A stretch of 64,000 nucleotides of DNA, taken from NCBI RefSeq assembly GCF_000716675.1, contig NZ_JNXT01000025.1, positions 35,627-99,626 on the forward strand, given 5' to 3'. The notes beneath the pieces are model-generated. The model did no database searches, was not told where the DNA came from, and saw nothing but the letters and a program-made list of their open reading frames with translations. The DNA comes from Streptomyces alboflavus. Lineage in GTDB: Bacteria > Actinomycetota > Actinomycetes > Streptomycetales > Streptomycetaceae. This document shows, in pieces, positions 42,477 to 52,653 of this stretch (the first letter of the stretch is position 1; the number at the start of each line of letters is the position of its first letter). Made by a program: the position numbers and the translations under genes.

Positions 42477-43538
42477 GTGCCGACTGTGCCCTCGGCCGAA
42501 CCGGCCGCTGTGGACGTGACCGCGCTGCTGGAACGCGGCCGGACGCTGGCCACCCCGGTCCTGCGGTCCGCGGTGGACCGCCTCGCGCCGCCCATGGACA
42601 CCGTCGCCGCCTACCACTTCGGCTGGATCGACGCGGCCGGCAACCCGTCCGTCGGCGACGGCGGCAAGGCCGTGCGCCCGGCGCTCGCCCTGCTCTCCGC
42701 GGAGGCCGCGGGCGCGAGCCCGGAGACCGGCGTGCCCGGCGCGGTCGCCGTCGAGCTGGTCCACAACTTCTCGCTCCTGCACGACGACCTGATGGACGGC
42801 GACGAGCAGCGCCGCCATCGCGACACAGTGTGGAAGGTGCACGGCCCCGCGCAGGCGATCCTCGTCGGCGACGCGCTGTTCGCCCTCGCCAACGAGGTCC
42901 TGCTCGAACTCGGCACCGTCGAGGCCGGCCGCGCCACGCGCCGCCTGACCACCGCGACCCGCGCCCTCATCGACGGCCAGGCACAGGACATCTCCTACGA
43001 GCACCGCGAGCGGGTCACCGTCGAGGAGTGCCTGGAGATGGAGGGCAACAAGACGGGCGCGCTGCTCGCCTGCGCGGTCTCCATCGGCGCGGTCCTCGGC
43101 GGTGCCGACGACGCCACCGCCGACATCCTGGAGAAGTACGGCTACCACCTGGGCCTCGCCTTCCAGGCCGTCGACGACCTGCTCGGCATCTGGGGCGACC
43201 CGGAGGCCACCGGCAAGCAGACCTGGAGCGACCTGCGCCAGCGCAAGAAGTCCCTGCCCGTGGTCGCCGCGCTCGCCGCGGGCGGCCCGGCCTCCGAACG
43301 GCTCGGCGAGCTGCTCGCCGCCGACGCCAAGAGCAACGACTTCGACAGCTTCTCCGAGGAGGAGTTCGCCGCGCGCGCCGCCCTGATCGAGCAGGCGGGC
43401 GGCCGCGAGTGGACCGCCGAGGAGGCGCGACGGCAGCACACCGTCGCCATCGAGGCCCTGGACGCGGTCCAGATGCCGGACCAGGTGCGGGCGCAGCTCA
43501 CCGCGCTCGCCGACTTCGTCGTCGTACGAAAGAGATGA
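42477..43538 (+). CDS. Polyprenyl (farnesyl-type) diphosphate synthase of the hopanoid operon
   Basis: 353 residues. The first Asp-rich motif is FSLLHDDLMDGDEQRRHRDTVW near residue 101. The second is FQAVDDLLGIWGDPEATGK near 233. The bulky residues before the first motif suit a C15 to C20 product, and the context (supplying FPP for HpnD) favours farnesyl diphosphate, though the chain length cannot be set from sequence alone. The GTG at 42477 has a near-perfect AGAGGAGAG; a GTG at 42414 overlapping the hpnE stop would add 21 residues without a ribosome site. Confidence 0.9.
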   Translation: MPTVPSAEPAAVDVTALLERGRTLATPVLRSAVDRLAPPMDTVAAYHFGWIDAAGNPSVGDGGKAVRPALALLSAEAAGASPETGVPGAVAVELVHNFSLLHDDLMDGDEQRRHRDTVWKVHGPAQAILVGDALFALANEVLLELGTVEAGRATRRLTTATRALIDGQAQDISYEHRERVTVEECLEMEGNKTGALLACAVSIGAVLGGADDATADILEKYGYHLGLAFQAVDDLLGIWGDPEATGKQTWSDLRQRKKSLPVVAALAAGGPASERLGELLAADAKSNDFDSFSEEEFAARAALIEQAGGREWTAEEARRQHTVAIEALDAVQMPDQVRAQLTALADFVVVRKR

Positions 43539-43643
43539 TCACTATCGGCCCCAACTGAATCGCAGTCGCCGGCCTGTGTCCCTCCAGGGCCCCGGCCGAC
43601 GGCGGACCCAGCAGAGATGAAGCACTGCGTAGAAGGGGAAGCC

Positions 43644-45638
43644 ATGACAGCGACGACCGACGGAAGCACCGGAGCGGCAACGCCCCGAGCGGCCTCGGCC
43701 ACCGGAACGACCGACACCACTCCCGCGGCGCCCGGCGCACTGGGTGCCGCGGCCCGCGCCATAGAACGGTCCACACAATTCCTGTTGTCCCGCCAGGACG
43801 CCCAGGGGTGGTGGAAGGGCGACCTGGAAACGAATGTGACCATGGACGCCGAGGACCTGTTGCTCCGTCAGTTCCTGGGCATCCAGGACGAGTCGACCAC
43901 CAGAGCCGCCGCCCTCTTCATCCGCGGCGAGCAGCAGGGCGACGGCACCTGGGCCACCTTCTACGGCGGCCCCGGCGAACTCTCCGCCACCATCGAGGCG
44001 TATGTGGCGCTGCGCCTTGCGGGGGACGCCCCCGACGCGCCGCACATGGCCAGGGCGTCCGCCTGGATCCGGGAGCAGGGCGGCATCGCGTCGGCCCGGG
44101 TCTTCACCCGCATCTGGCTCGCCCTCTTCGGCTGGTGGAAGTGGGACGATCTGCCCGAGCTGCCGCCCGAACTCCTTTATTTTCCCAAGTGGTTCCCGCT
44201 CAATATCTATGACTTCGGCTGCTGGGCGCGGCAGACCATCGTGCCGCTCACCATTGTCTCGGCCAAGCGCCCGGTGCGTCCCGCGCCCTTCCCGCTGGAT
44301 GAGCTGCACACCGACCCCAGCACCCCTAATCCCGCCAAACCCCTTGCCCCGGTGGCGAGTTGGGACGGCATCTTCCAGCGCATGGACAAGGCGCTGCACC
44401 TCTATCACAAGGTCGCGCCGCGCGGTGTGCGCAAGGCCGCGATGAACAGCGCCGCACGCTGGATCATCGAGCGGCAGGAGAACGACGGCTGCTGGGGCGG
44501 CATCCAGCCGCCCGCCGTGTACTCCGTGATCGCGCTGCATCTGATGGGCTACGACCTCGACCACCCGGTCCTCAAGGCGGGCCTCGAATCCCTGGACCGG
44601 TTCGCCGTGTGGCGTAAGGACGGCGCGCGGATGATCGAGGCCTGCCAGTCGCCGGTGTGGGACACCTGCCTCGCGGCCATCGCCCTCGCCGACGCCGGGG
44701 TGCCCGCCGACCACCCGCAGCTGGTCAAGGCCGCGGACTGGATGCTGGGCGAGCAGATCGTGCGCCCCGGCGACTGGTCGGTGCGCAGGCCGGGCCTGAC
44801 CCCCGGCGGCTGGGCCTTCGAATTCCACAACGACAACTACCCCGACATCGACGACACCGCCGAGGTCGTCCTCGCACTGCGCCGGGTCGCGCACCCGGAC
44901 AAGCCGCGCCTGGAGAACGCCATCGAGCGCGGTGTGCGCTGGAACCTCGGCATGCAGTCGAAGAACGGCGCCTGGGCCGCCTTCGACGTCGACAACACCA
45001 GCCCCTTCCCCAACCGCCTGCCGTTCTGCGACTTCGGCGAGGTCATCGACCCGCCCTCCGCCGACGTCACCGCGCACGTCGTGGAGATGCTCGCCTGGGA
45101 GGGCAGGTCCCACGACCCGCGCACCCGGCGGGGCGTGGAGTGGCTGCTCTCCGAACAGGAGGCGAACGGCGCCTGGTTCGGGCGCTGGGGCGTCAACTAC
45201 GTCTACGGCACCGGGTCGGTGCTGCCCGCGCTCGTCGCCGCCGGGCTGCCCGCCTCGCACCCGGCGATCCGGCGCGCGGTCGCCTGGCTGGAGTCGGTCC
45301 AGAACGACGACGGCGGCTGGGGCGAGGACCTGCGCTCGTACCGCGACGAGGCGTGGATCGGACGCGGCGCGTCCACCGCGTCCCAGACCGCCTGGGCGCT
45401 GCTCGCGCTGCTCGCGGCGGGGGAGCGGGACGCCAAGTCCGTGGAGCGCGGCGTCGACTGGCTGACGCAGGCGCAGACCGAGGACGGCTCCTGGGACGAG
45501 CCGTACTTCACCGGTACCGGCTTCCCCTGGGACTTCTCGATCAACTACCACCTCTACCGGCAGGTCTTCCCGCTGACCGCGCTCGGCCGGTACGTGAACG
45601 GGGAGCCCGCCGTCGGCGGCTCCGGCAAGGGGGGCTGA
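43644..45638 (+). CDS. shc: Squalene-hopene cyclase
   Basis: 664 residues with repeated QW motifs (QDAQGWW, QQGDGTW, QENDGCWGG, QSKNGAWAAF, QEANGAWFGRWG, QNDDGGWGED, QTEDGSWDE) that stabilise the alpha-barrel. The protonating acid motif is DIDDTAEVV near residue 400. It cyclises squalene to hopene/hopanol at the membrane. The ATG at 43644 follows GAAGGGGAAG; an in-frame ATG at 43617 would add nine residues, but the homologous start is MTATTDGSTGA. The N-terminal 50 residues are low in complexity and rich in Ala/Thr. The next gene begins one base before its stop ends. Confidence 0.95.
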   Translation: MTATTDGSTGAATPRAASATGTTDTTPAAPGALGAAARAIERSTQFLLSRQDAQGWWKGDLETNVTMDAEDLLLRQFLGIQDESTTRAAALFIRGEQQGDGTWATFYGGPGELSATIEAYVALRLAGDAPDAPHMARASAWIREQGGIASARVFTRIWLALFGWWKWDDLPELPPELLYFPKWFPLNIYDFGCWARQTIVPLTIVSAKRPVRPAPFPLDELHTDPSTPNPAKPLAPVASWDGIFQRMDKALHLYHKVAPRGVRKAAMNSAARWIIERQENDGCWGGIQPPAVYSVIALHLMGYDLDHPVLKAGLESLDRFAVWRKDGARMIEACQSPVWDTCLAAIALADAGVPADHPQLVKAADWMLGEQIVRPGDWSVRRPGLTPGGWAFEFHNDNYPDIDDTAEVVLALRRVAHPDKPRLENAIERGVRWNLGMQSKNGAWAAFDVDNTSPFPNRLPFCDFGEVIDPPSADVTAHVVEMLAWEGRSHDPRTRRGVEWLLSEQEANGAWFGRWGVNYVYGTGSVLPALVAAGLPASHPAIRRAVAWLESVQNDDGGWGEDLRSYRDEAWIGRGASTASQTAWALLALLAAGERDAKSVERGVDWLTQAQTEDGSWDEPYFTGTGFPWDFSINYHLYRQVFPLTALGRYVNGEPAVGGSGKGG

Positions 45639-46288
45639 TGACCGCATCCCCGGCGCGGCCGGGCTCCGCACCGCTCCTCGTCGCCTGTGCGCTCGGCATC
45701 GAGCACCTCGCCCTGCGCACCGGCGACAAGGGCGGCGCGAGCGGGCCCATGACCGTCCTCAGGACGGGCATGGGCCCGCGGGCCGCCGAGCGCGCCGTGG
45801 CCAAGGCGCTCGGCACCCCGCCTCTGGACGAGGCGGCCGTCGTGGCCACCGGCTTCTGCGCCGGACTCGCCCCCGGCATGCACCCCGGCGATCTCGTCGT
45901 CGCCGACGAGACCCGCCACGACGGCGGCGCCACGCCCTGCGTGGGCACCGCGCTCCTGGTCGAGGAGCTGGTGCGGGCGCTGCCCCGCCGCACCGTGCAC
46001 ACCGGTCCGCTGACGGGTTCCGACCACGTCGTCCGCGGCCACGAGCGCGGCGATCTGCTCGCCACCGGCGCCATCGCGGTGGACATGGAGTCCGCCGTCA
46101 CGCTGCGCACCGCGGTGACGGCGGGGCCCCGCCCCGTTGCCGCCGTCCGGGTGGTCGTGGACGCCCCACAGCACGAACTCGTACGAATCGGCACGGTGCG
46201 CGGTGGAATATCGGCCTTCCGCGTTCTCCGTGCCGTGCTTCCCGCTTTCTTCGAATGGCACCGTTCTTCGCTGCTCCCCCGGAGGTGA
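45638..46288 (+). CDS. hpnG: Hopanoid phosphorylase/nucleosidase HpnG
   Basis: 216 residues of the purine-phosphorylase-like fold: LLVACALGIEHLALRTGD, VVATGFCAGLAPGMHPGDLVVADETR and IAVDMESAVTLRTA with the conserved MES. HpnG removes adenine from adenosylhopane to give ribosylhopane, following HpnH. The ATG at 45638 shares a base with the shc stop (TGATG), so reinitiation is likely. It is shorter than family members with longer C-termini but complete in the core. Confidence 0.88.
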   Translation: MTASPARPGSAPLLVACALGIEHLALRTGDKGGASGPMTVLRTGMGPRAAERAVAKALGTPPLDEAAVVATGFCAGLAPGMHPGDLVVADETRHDGGATPCVGTALLVEELVRALPRRTVHTGPLTGSDHVVRGHERGDLLATGAIAVDMESAVTLRTAVTAGPRPVAAVRVVVDAPQHELVRIGTVRGGISAFRVLRAVLPAFFEWHRSSLLPRR

Positions 46289-46293
46289 GCCAG

Positions 46294-47316
46294 ATGGTCA
46301 TGCCGCTGCGTCAGTCGATCAAGGTCGCTACGTACCTGATGGAACAGAAGCTGCGCAAGCGGGACAAGTTCCCGCTGATTGTCGAGTTGGAGCCGCTGTT
46401 CGCGTGCAATCTGAAGTGCGAGGGCTGCGGGAAGATCCAGCACCCGGCCGGGGTGCTCAAGCAGCGCATGCCGGTGGCCCAGGCCGTGGGCGCCGTTCTT
46501 GAGTCCGGTGCGCCGATGGTGTCCATCGCGGGCGGCGAACCGCTGATGCACCCTCAGATCGACGAGATCGTGCGGCAGTTGGTGGCCAAGAAGAAGTACG
46601 TCTTCCTTTGCACCAATGCCATGCTGCTGCGCAAGAAGATGGACAAGTTCACGCCCTCGCCGTACTTCGCGTTCGCCGTGCACATCGACGGGATGCGCGA
46701 GCGCCACGACGAGTCGGTGGCGAAGGAGGGGGTGTTCGACGAGGCGGTCGAGGCCATGAAGGAGGCCAAGCGGCGCGGCTTCCGGGTCACCACCAACTCG
46801 ACCTTCTTCAACACCGACACCCCGCAGACGATCATCGAGGTGCTCAACTTCCTCAATGACGAGCTGCAGGTCGACGAGATGATGCTGTCGCCCGCCTACG
46901 CCTACGAGAAGGCGCCCGACCAGGAGCACTTCCTCGGCGTCGAGCAGACCCGCGAGCTGTTCAAGAAGGCCTTCGCGGGCGGCAACCGGCGCCGCTGGCG
47001 GCTGAACCACTCGCCGCTGTTCCTCGACTTCCTCGAGGGCAAGGTCGACTTCCAGTGCACGGCGTGGGCGATCCCCAACTACTCGCTCTTCGGCTGGCAG
47101 CGCCCCTGCTATCTGATGAGCGACGGGTACGTCCCCACGTACCGGGAGCTGATCGAGAAGACGGACTGGTCCAAGTACGGCCGCGGCAAGGACGAGCGGT
47201 GCGCGAACTGCATGGCGCACTGCGGCTACGAACCGACGGCCGTGCTCGCCACCATGGGCTCCCTCAAGGAGTCCCTGCGGGCCATGCGCGAGACCGTCAA
47301 CGGAAACCGCGGGTGA
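46294..47316 (+). CDS. hpnH: Adenosyl-hopene transferase HpnH (radical SAM)
   Basis: 340 residues. The radical-SAM cluster motif is in [23 protein letters not shown] (CxxxCxxC near residue 36-43), then [12 protein letters not shown], and a C-terminal Cys-rich [17 protein letters not shown] that may hold an extra cluster or zinc. HpnH adds the 5'-deoxyadenosyl radical to hopene, the first step of C35 hopanoid side-chain building. The ATG at 46294 has GGAGG 9 bases before it; an ATG at 46300 is a near alternative. Confidence 0.95.
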   Translation: MVMPLRQSIKVATYLMEQKLRKRDKFPLIVELEPLFACNLKCEGCGKIQHPAGVLKQRMPVAQAVGAVLESGAPMVSIAGGEPLMHPQIDEIVRQLVAKKKYVFLCTNAMLLRKKMDKFTPSPYFAFAVHIDGMRERHDESVAKEGVFDEAVEAMKEAKRRGFRVTTNSTFFNTDTPQTIIEVLNFLNDELQVDEMMLSPAYAYEKAPDQEHFLGVEQTRELFKKAFAGGNRRRWRLNHSPLFLDFLEGKVDFQCTAWAIPNYSLFGWQRPCYLMSDGYVPTYRELIEKTDWSKYGRGKDERCANCMAHCGYEPTAVLATMGSLKESLRAMRETVNGNRG

Positions 47317-47320
47317 CGTC

Positions 47321-48487
47321 ATGACCCCTGGAGCGCCCGTCGCGTTGGGCCTCCCGGAGCTGCCGGTCCGGCCCCTCGCCGAGCGCCGCGTCTCGCGGCG
47401 CATCGAGGTCGGACCGGTGGCCGTGGGGGGTGGCGCGCCGGTGTCGGTGCAGTCGATGACGACGACGCGGACGTCGGACATCGGGGCGACGCTGCAGCAG
47501 ATCGCGGAGCTGACGGCGTCGGGGTGCCAGATCGTGCGGGTGGCGTGTCCGACCCAGGACGACGCGGACGCGCTCGCGACGATCGCGCGGAAGTCGCAGA
47601 TCCCGGTGATCGCCGACATCCACTTCCAGCCGAAGTACGTGTTCGCGGCGATCGACGCCGGGTGCGCCGCGGTGCGGGTGAACCCCGGCAACATCAAGCA
47701 GTTCGACGACCGGGTGCGTGACATCGCGCGGGCGGCGAACGACGCGGGCACCCCGATCCGGATCGGCGTCAACGCCGGATCGCTGGACGCCCGCCTCCTG
47801 AGGAAGTACGGCAGGGCGACGCCGGAGGCCCTGGTCGAGTCGGCGCTGTGGGAGGCGTCGCTGTTCGAGGAGCACGGGTTCCGGGACATCAAGATCTCGG
47901 TGAAGCACAACGACCCGGTGGTGATGGTCAACGCCTACCGGCAGCTGGCCGCCGCCTGCGACTATCCGCTGCACTTGGGGGTGACGGAGGCGGGCCCCGC
48001 CTTCCAGGGCACGATCAAGTCGGCCGTCGCCTTCGGCGCGCTCCTCAGCGAGGGCATCGGCGACACGATCCGCGTCTCCCTCTCCGCCCCTCCGGCCGAG
48101 GAGGTCAAGGTCGGCATCCAGATCCTGGAGTCGCTGAACCTGCGCCAGCGCCGCCTGGAGATCGTGTCCTGCCCCTCGTGCGGGCGGGCCCAGGTCGACG
48201 TCTACAAGCTGGCGGACGAGGTGACGGCGGGGCTCGACGGCATGGAGGTGCCGCTCAGGGTCGCGGTCATGGGGTGTGTGGTGAACGGCCCTGGTGAGGC
48301 GCGTGAGGCCGACCTCGGTGTCGCCTCCGGCAACGGCAAGGGGCAGATCTTCGTCAAGGGCGAGGTCATCAAGACCGTGCCCGAGTCGAAGATCGTGGAG
48401 ACCCTCATCGAGGAGGCGATGAAGATCGCCGAACAGATGGAGGCCGCAGGCGTCCCGTCCGGGGTGCCCGACGTCACAGTGAGCTGA
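47321..48487 (+). CDS. ispG: 4-hydroxy-3-methylbut-2-enyl-diphosphate synthase, hopanoid-operon copy
   Basis: 388 residues. [13 protein letters not shown] near the N-terminus starts the TIM barrel. The [4Fe-4S] ligands are in [10 protein letters not shown] near residue 284 and [15 protein letters not shown] near 318. It converts MEcPP to HMBPP in the MEP pathway. It sits 5 bases after hpnH and is followed by dxs, so this operon carries the first and second-to-last MEP enzymes. Streptomycetes usually have a second ispG elsewhere, which would make this the hopanoid-dedicated paralogue (knowledge plus inference). Confidence 0.95.
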   Translation: MTPGAPVALGLPELPVRPLAERRVSRRIEVGPVAVGGGAPVSVQSMTTTRTSDIGATLQQIAELTASGCQIVRVACPTQDDADALATIARKSQIPVIADIHFQPKYVFAAIDAGCAAVRVNPGNIKQFDDRVRDIARAANDAGTPIRIGVNAGSLDARLLRKYGRATPEALVESALWEASLFEEHGFRDIKISVKHNDPVVMVNAYRQLAAACDYPLHLGVTEAGPAFQGTIKSAVAFGALLSEGIGDTIRVSLSAPPAEEVKVGIQILESLNLRQRRLEIVSCPSCGRAQVDVYKLADEVTAGLDGMEVPLRVAVMGCVVNGPGEAREADLGVASGNGKGQIFVKGEVIKTVPESKIVETLIEEAMKIAEQMEAAGVPSGVPDVTVS

Positions 48488-48513
48488 GAACGAACCAGTA
48501 AGGGGGCCCGAGC

Positions 48514-50514
48514 ATGACCATTCTGGAGACGATCCGGGGGCCGCGCGACCTGAAGGCGCTGACCGAGGCCGAACTCGCGGAACTGGCCGAGGAGATACGG
48601 GAGTTCCTGGTGCACGCGGTCGCCAGGACCGGTGGTCATCTCGGGCCCAACCTGGGGGTGGTGGAGCTCACCATGGCCCTGCACCGGGTCTTCGAGTCGC
48701 CCGTGGACCGCATCGTGTGGGACACCGGCCACCAGAGCTACGTACACAAGCTGCTGACTGGGCGTCAGGACTTCTCCAAGCTGCGCGGCAAGGGCGGTCT
48801 GTCCGGCTACCCCTCGCGCGAGGAGTCCGACCACGACATCGTCGAGAACAGCCACGCCTCGACCGCACTGGGCTGGGCCGACGGCCTCGCCAAGGCCCGT
48901 GACGTGCTCGGCGAACGCGGGCACGTCGTCGCCGTCATCGGAGACGGGGCGCTCACCGGCGGCATGGCGTGGGAGGCGCTGAACAACATCGCCGCCGCCA
49001 AGGACCAGCCCCTGATCATCGTCGTCAACGACAACGAACGCTCGTACGCCCCCACCATCGGCGGCCTCGCCAACCACCTGGCCACCCTGCGCACCACCGA
49101 CAGCTACGAACAGGTCCTCGCCTGGGGCAAGGACGTCCTCCAGCGCACCCCCGTCGTCGGCCGCACCCTCTACGAGTCGCTGCACGGCGCGAAGAAGGGC
49201 TTCAAGGACGCCTTCGCGCCGCAGGGCATGTTCGAGGACCTCGGCCTGAAGTACGTCGGGCCCATCGACGGGCACGACACCAAGGCCGTCGAGTCGGCGC
49301 TGCGCCGCGCGAAACGCTTCCACGGGCCCGTGCTCGTGCACTGCCTCACCGAGAAGGGGCGCGGCTACGAACCCGCGCTCGCCGACGAGGCGGACCGCTT
49401 CCACACCGTCGGCGTGATGGACCCGCTCACCTGCGAGCCCCTCGCCCCGTCCAACGGCCCGTCCTGGACCTCGGTGTTCGGCGACGAGATCGTCCGCATC
49501 GGCGCCGAGCGCGAGGACGTCGTGGCGATCACGGCGGCCATGCTGCACCCGGTGGGCCTCACCAAGTTCGCCGAGGCCTATCCCGACCGGGTGTGGGACG
49601 TCGGCATCGCCGAGCAGCACGCGGCGGTCGCGGCCGCCGGACTCGCCACCGGCGGCCTGCACCCCGTCGTCGCCGTCTACGCCACCTTCCTCAACCGCGC
49701 CTTCGACCAGCTCCTCATGGACGTCGCGCTGCACCGCTGCGGGGTGACGTTCGTCCTCGACCGCGCCGGGGTCACCGGGCCCGACGGGGCCTCCCACAAC
49801 GGCATGTGGGACCTGTCCGTCCTCCAGGTCGTCCCTGGCCTCAGGATCGCCGCGCCGCGCGACGCCGACCAGCTCCGCAGCCAGCTGCGCGAGGCCGTCA
49901 CCGTCGACGACGCGCCGACGCTGCTGCGGTTCCCCAAGGAGTCGGTGGGCCCCTCGATCCCGGCGGTCGACCGCGTCGGCGCCATGGACGTGCTGAGCCG
50001 GGACGCCGAGGCAGGCTCCGACGCCGACGCAGGCTCCCACGCTGACGACGGCTCCGACGCCGACGTGCTGCTCGTCTCCGTCGGCGTGATGGCACCGGTG
50101 TGCCTGGGCGCCGCCGACCTGCTGCGGGAGCGCGGGATCAGCGCCACCGTGGTCGACCCGCGCTGGGTCAAGCCGGTCGACCCGGCGCTGCCCCCGCTGG
50201 CAGCGCGGCACCGGCTCGTGGCGGTCGTCGAGGACAACAGCAAGGCGTCCGGGGTCGGCGCCGCGGTCGCGCTGGCCCTCGGCGAGGCCGAAGTGGACGT
50301 ACCCGTACGGCGGTTCGGCATCCCCGACCAGTTCCTCGCGCACGCCAAGCGGGGCGAGGTGCTCGCCGACCTCGGACTCACCCCCGTCGAGATCGCCGGG
50401 AGCATCAGCGCGACCATCGCGCGCCGGGACGCCGCCGGCGCCGGCGCGCCGGAGCAGGCCGGACCCACCGGCACCGAGAGAGCCGGTGCGGCCGGCGAGG
50501 AGAACCCAGCATGA
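48514..50514 (+). CDS. dxs: 1-deoxy-D-xylulose-5-phosphate synthase, hopanoid-operon copy
   Basis: 666 residues. Features are [11 protein letters not shown] with the substrate His near residue 42, thiamine-diphosphate motif [16 protein letters not shown] near 143, [14 protein letters not shown] with the catalytic Glu near 365, and the C-terminal transketolase domain. It makes DXP from pyruvate and glyceraldehyde-3-phosphate, the flux-setting entry to the MEP pathway. Between the Pyr and C-terminal domains (about 497-518) it has an acidic repeat, [19 protein letters not shown], that standard Dxs proteins lack. It follows ispG by 26 bases and overlaps hpnO as ATGA. Confidence 0.95.
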   Translation: MTILETIRGPRDLKALTEAELAELAEEIREFLVHAVARTGGHLGPNLGVVELTMALHRVFESPVDRIVWDTGHQSYVHKLLTGRQDFSKLRGKGGLSGYPSREESDHDIVENSHASTALGWADGLAKARDVLGERGHVVAVIGDGALTGGMAWEALNNIAAAKDQPLIIVVNDNERSYAPTIGGLANHLATLRTTDSYEQVLAWGKDVLQRTPVVGRTLYESLHGAKKGFKDAFAPQGMFEDLGLKYVGPIDGHDTKAVESALRRAKRFHGPVLVHCLTEKGRGYEPALADEADRFHTVGVMDPLTCEPLAPSNGPSWTSVFGDEIVRIGAEREDVVAITAAMLHPVGLTKFAEAYPDRVWDVGIAEQHAAVAAAGLATGGLHPVVAVYATFLNRAFDQLLMDVALHRCGVTFVLDRAGVTGPDGASHNGMWDLSVLQVVPGLRIAAPRDADQLRSQLREAVTVDDAPTLLRFPKESVGPSIPAVDRVGAMDVLSRDAEAGSDADAGSHADDGSDADVLLVSVGVMAPVCLGAADLLRERGISATVVDPRWVKPVDPALPPLAARHRLVAVVEDNSKASGVGAAVALALGEAEVDVPVRRFGIPDQFLAHAKRGEVLADLGLTPVEIAGSISATIARRDAAGAGAPEQAGPTGTERAGAAGEENPA

Positions 50515-51905
50515 CCAGCATGAGCAAGGAGTTCGACCTCGGCCGGCTGCTCGCCGAGCGCGGCGGCGAACGGTACGAACTGCACGCGCGGCACCTGAAC
50601 CACCAACTGCCGCGCATGCTGCACACCATCGGCTTCGACAAGGTCTACGAACGCGCGGAGGGCGCCCACTTCTGGGACGCCGACGGCAACGACTACCTGG
50701 ACATGCTCGCCGGGTTCGGCGTCATGGGCCTCGGCCGCCACCACCCGGTCGTGCGCAAGGCGCTGCACGACGTCCTCGACGCCTCCCTCGCCGACCTCAC
50801 CCGCTTCGACTGCCAGCCCCTGCCCGGCCTGCTCGCCGAGCAGCTGCTCACCCACAGCCCGCACCTGGACCGGGTGTTCTTCGGCAACAGCGGCACCGAG
50901 GCGGTGGAGACGGCCCTGAAGTTCGCCCGGTACGCGACCGGGAAGCCGAGGGTGCTGTACTGCGCGCACGCCTTCCACGGGCTGACCACCGGGTCTCTGT
51001 CCGTCAACGGCGAGGACGGGTTCCGGGACGGCTTCGCGCCGCTCCTGCCCGACACGGCGGTCCCGCTCGGTGATCTGGACGCCCTGCGCCGGGAGCTGAA
51101 CAAGGGCGACGTCGCCGCGCTGATCGTCGAGCCCGTCCAGGGCAAGGGCGTGCACGAGGCACCGCCGGGCTATCTGCGTGCCGCCCAGGACCTCCTGCAC
51201 CGGCACAAGGCGCTCCTCATCGCCGACGAGGTGCAGACCGGCCTCGGCAGGACCGGCGCGTTCTACGCCTACGAGCACGACGAGGGCGTCGAGCCCGACC
51301 TGGTGTGCGTCGCCAAGGCGCTGTCCGGCGGCTATGTGCCGGTCGGTGCCACCCTCGGCAAGGACTGGATCTTCAAGAAGGTCTACTCGTCCATGGACCG
51401 GGTCCTGGTGCACTCGGCGAGCTTCGGGGCCAACGCGCAGGCCATGGCGGCCGGGCTCGCCGTCCTCGCCGTCATGCGGGACGAGAAGGTGGTGGAGAAC
51501 GCGCGTGTGACCGGCGAGCTGCTGAAGTCGCGGCTCGGCGCGCTCGTGGACCGCTACGAACTGCTCAGCGAGGTGCGCGGGCGCGGACTCATGATCGGCA
51601 TCGAGTTCGGCAGGCCCAGGTCCCTGAAGCTGCGCAGCCGCTGGACGATGCTCCAGGCCGCGCGCAAGGGCCTGTTCGCGCAGATGGTGGTCGTGCCGCT
51701 GCTCCAGAAGCACCGCATCCTCACCCAGGTCTCCGGCGACCACCTGGAGGTCATCAAGCTGATCCCGCCGCTCACGGTGGGGGAGAAGGACGTCGACCGG
51801 TTCGTGGACGCCTTCACCGCCGTCATGGACGACGCGCACAGCGGGGGCGGGCTGATGTGGGACTTCGGCAAGACGCTGGTGAAGCAGGCGGTGGCGAACC
51901 GGTAG
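50511..51905 (+). CDS. hpnO: Aminotransferase HpnO (bacteriohopanetetrol/aminobacteriohopanetriol type)
   Basis: 464 residues, class III PLP aminotransferase. [22 protein letters not shown] is the phosphate-side block, [46 protein letters not shown] holds the PLP Asp and the Schiff-base Lys (near residue 269). HpnO transaminates the C35 hopanoid side chain, so 35-aminobacteriohopanetriol is the expected end product. The ATG at 50511 (or 50520) has GAGGAG upstream and overlaps the dxs stop. It is the last gene of the operon; an XRE regulator with a palindromic operator follows. Confidence 0.9.
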   Translation: MTSMSKEFDLGRLLAERGGERYELHARHLNHQLPRMLHTIGFDKVYERAEGAHFWDADGNDYLDMLAGFGVMGLGRHHPVVRKALHDVLDASLADLTRFDCQPLPGLLAEQLLTHSPHLDRVFFGNSGTEAVETALKFARYATGKPRVLYCAHAFHGLTTGSLSVNGEDGFRDGFAPLLPDTAVPLGDLDALRRELNKGDVAALIVEPVQGKGVHEAPPGYLRAAQDLLHRHKALLIADEVQTGLGRTGAFYAYEHDEGVEPDLVCVAKALSGGYVPVGATLGKDWIFKKVYSSMDRVLVHSASFGANAQAMAAGLAVLAVMRDEKVVENARVTGELLKSRLGALVDRYELLSEVRGRGLMIGIEFGRPRSLKLRSRWTMLQAARKGLFAQMVVVPLLQKHRILTQVSGDHLEVIKLIPPLTVGEKDVDRFVDAFTAVMDDAHSGGGLMWDFGKTLVKQAVANR

Positions 51906-51926
51906 CGGGGCCGCATTCGAGGGCTT

Positions 51927-51961
51927 TTGCCTCAGGGGCAAGAAAGTTGCCCCTGAGGCAA
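51927..51961. promoter_or_regulatory. Double palindromic operator upstream of the XRE regulator
   Basis: TTGCCTCAGGGGCAA (51927-51941) and TTGCCCCTGAGGCAA (51947-51961) are exact inverted copies, and each is itself a TTGCC-n5-GGCAA dyad. The second half overlaps a TTGCCC -35-like hexamer, 17 bases before CTGAAT (51970-51975), which lies 6 bases before the ATG of the XRE gene. It fits an autoregulated leaderless promoter. The same stem could also end hpnO transcription. Confidence 0.7.
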
Positions 51962-51981
51962 GGCTCTGGCTGAATCGAGGC

Positions 51982-52653
51982 ATGAACCCTGCCGAGCCCG
52001 CGGGGGCCGCCCCGGAGCCCGGCGACACCGCCGACCCCCGGGCCGACACCGTCGCCGATGCCCTGCCCGTCGTCGCGCCCCAGCTGCGGGACCTGCGCCG
52101 CCGCGCCGCCCTCACCCTGGAGGCCGCCGCCCGCGCGGCCGGGCTCTCGCCCGCGCACCTGTCCCGCCTGGAGACCGGACAGCGCCAGCCGTCCCTGCCG
52201 ATGCTGCTGGCGCTCGCCCGTACCTACGGTACGACGGTCTCCGAGCTCCTCGGCGAGACCCCCGCCGACCGGCACTCCGTCGTCCGCGCCCCCGACATGG
52301 AGCCCACGGCGGCCGGCGGCTGGACGTACTGGCAGGCGGGCGCGCCCGGCCGGGGCATGCAGGCGCTGCGGGTGCACGTCCCGCACGGCGCGCAGGGCGA
52401 CATCGTGCGGGTCCACCCGGGCGAGGAGTGGCTGTACGTCCTCACCGGACGCCTGCGGCTCCGGCTCGGCGACACCGCGTACACCCTCGCCCCGGGCGAC
52501 AGCGCGCACTTCGACTCGCTGACCCCGCACCGGATCGCCGCCGCGGACCACGGCGGCGCCGACCTCCTCTTCGTCCACACCTTGCTGCAGAGCCCGGCCA
52601 CCGCGCTGTGCCTCGGCGGCCCCACCCAGGGAGACCGACATGACGGAATCTGA
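51982..52653 (+). CDS. XRE family regulator with cupin domain
   Basis: 223 residues. The HTH (about 33-90) is LRDLRRRAALTLEAAARAAGLSPAHLSRLETGQRQPSLPMLLALARTYGTTVSELLG. The C-terminal cupin (about 140-205) is VHPGEEWLYVLTGRLRLRLGDTAYTLAPGDSAHFDSLTPHRI, a small-molecule or metal-binding beta barrel. XRE-cupin proteins are usually autorepressors that sense metabolites. The ATG at 51982 sits directly after a promoter overlapped by a double palindrome. It overlaps the next gene, a small membrane protein, by 14 bases. Being just after hpnO it may also act on hopanoid genes, but no copy of its operator is seen at hpnC. Confidence 0.88.
   Translation: MNPAEPAGAAPEPGDTADPRADTVADALPVVAPQLRDLRRRAALTLEAAARAAGLSPAHLSRLETGQRQPSLPMLLALARTYGTTVSELLGETPADRHSVVRAPDMEPTAAGGWTYWQAGAPGRGMQALRVHVPHGAQGDIVRVHPGEEWLYVLTGRLRLRLGDTAYTLAPGDSAHFDSLTPHRIAAADHGGADLLFVHTLLQSPATALCLGGPTQGDRHDGI

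Noticed and set aside
39055-51905. Carotenoid cluster
   Set aside because: HpnC/D/E resemble phytoene synthase and desaturase, but with shc, hpnG, hpnH and hpnO the hopanoid pathway explains all genes.
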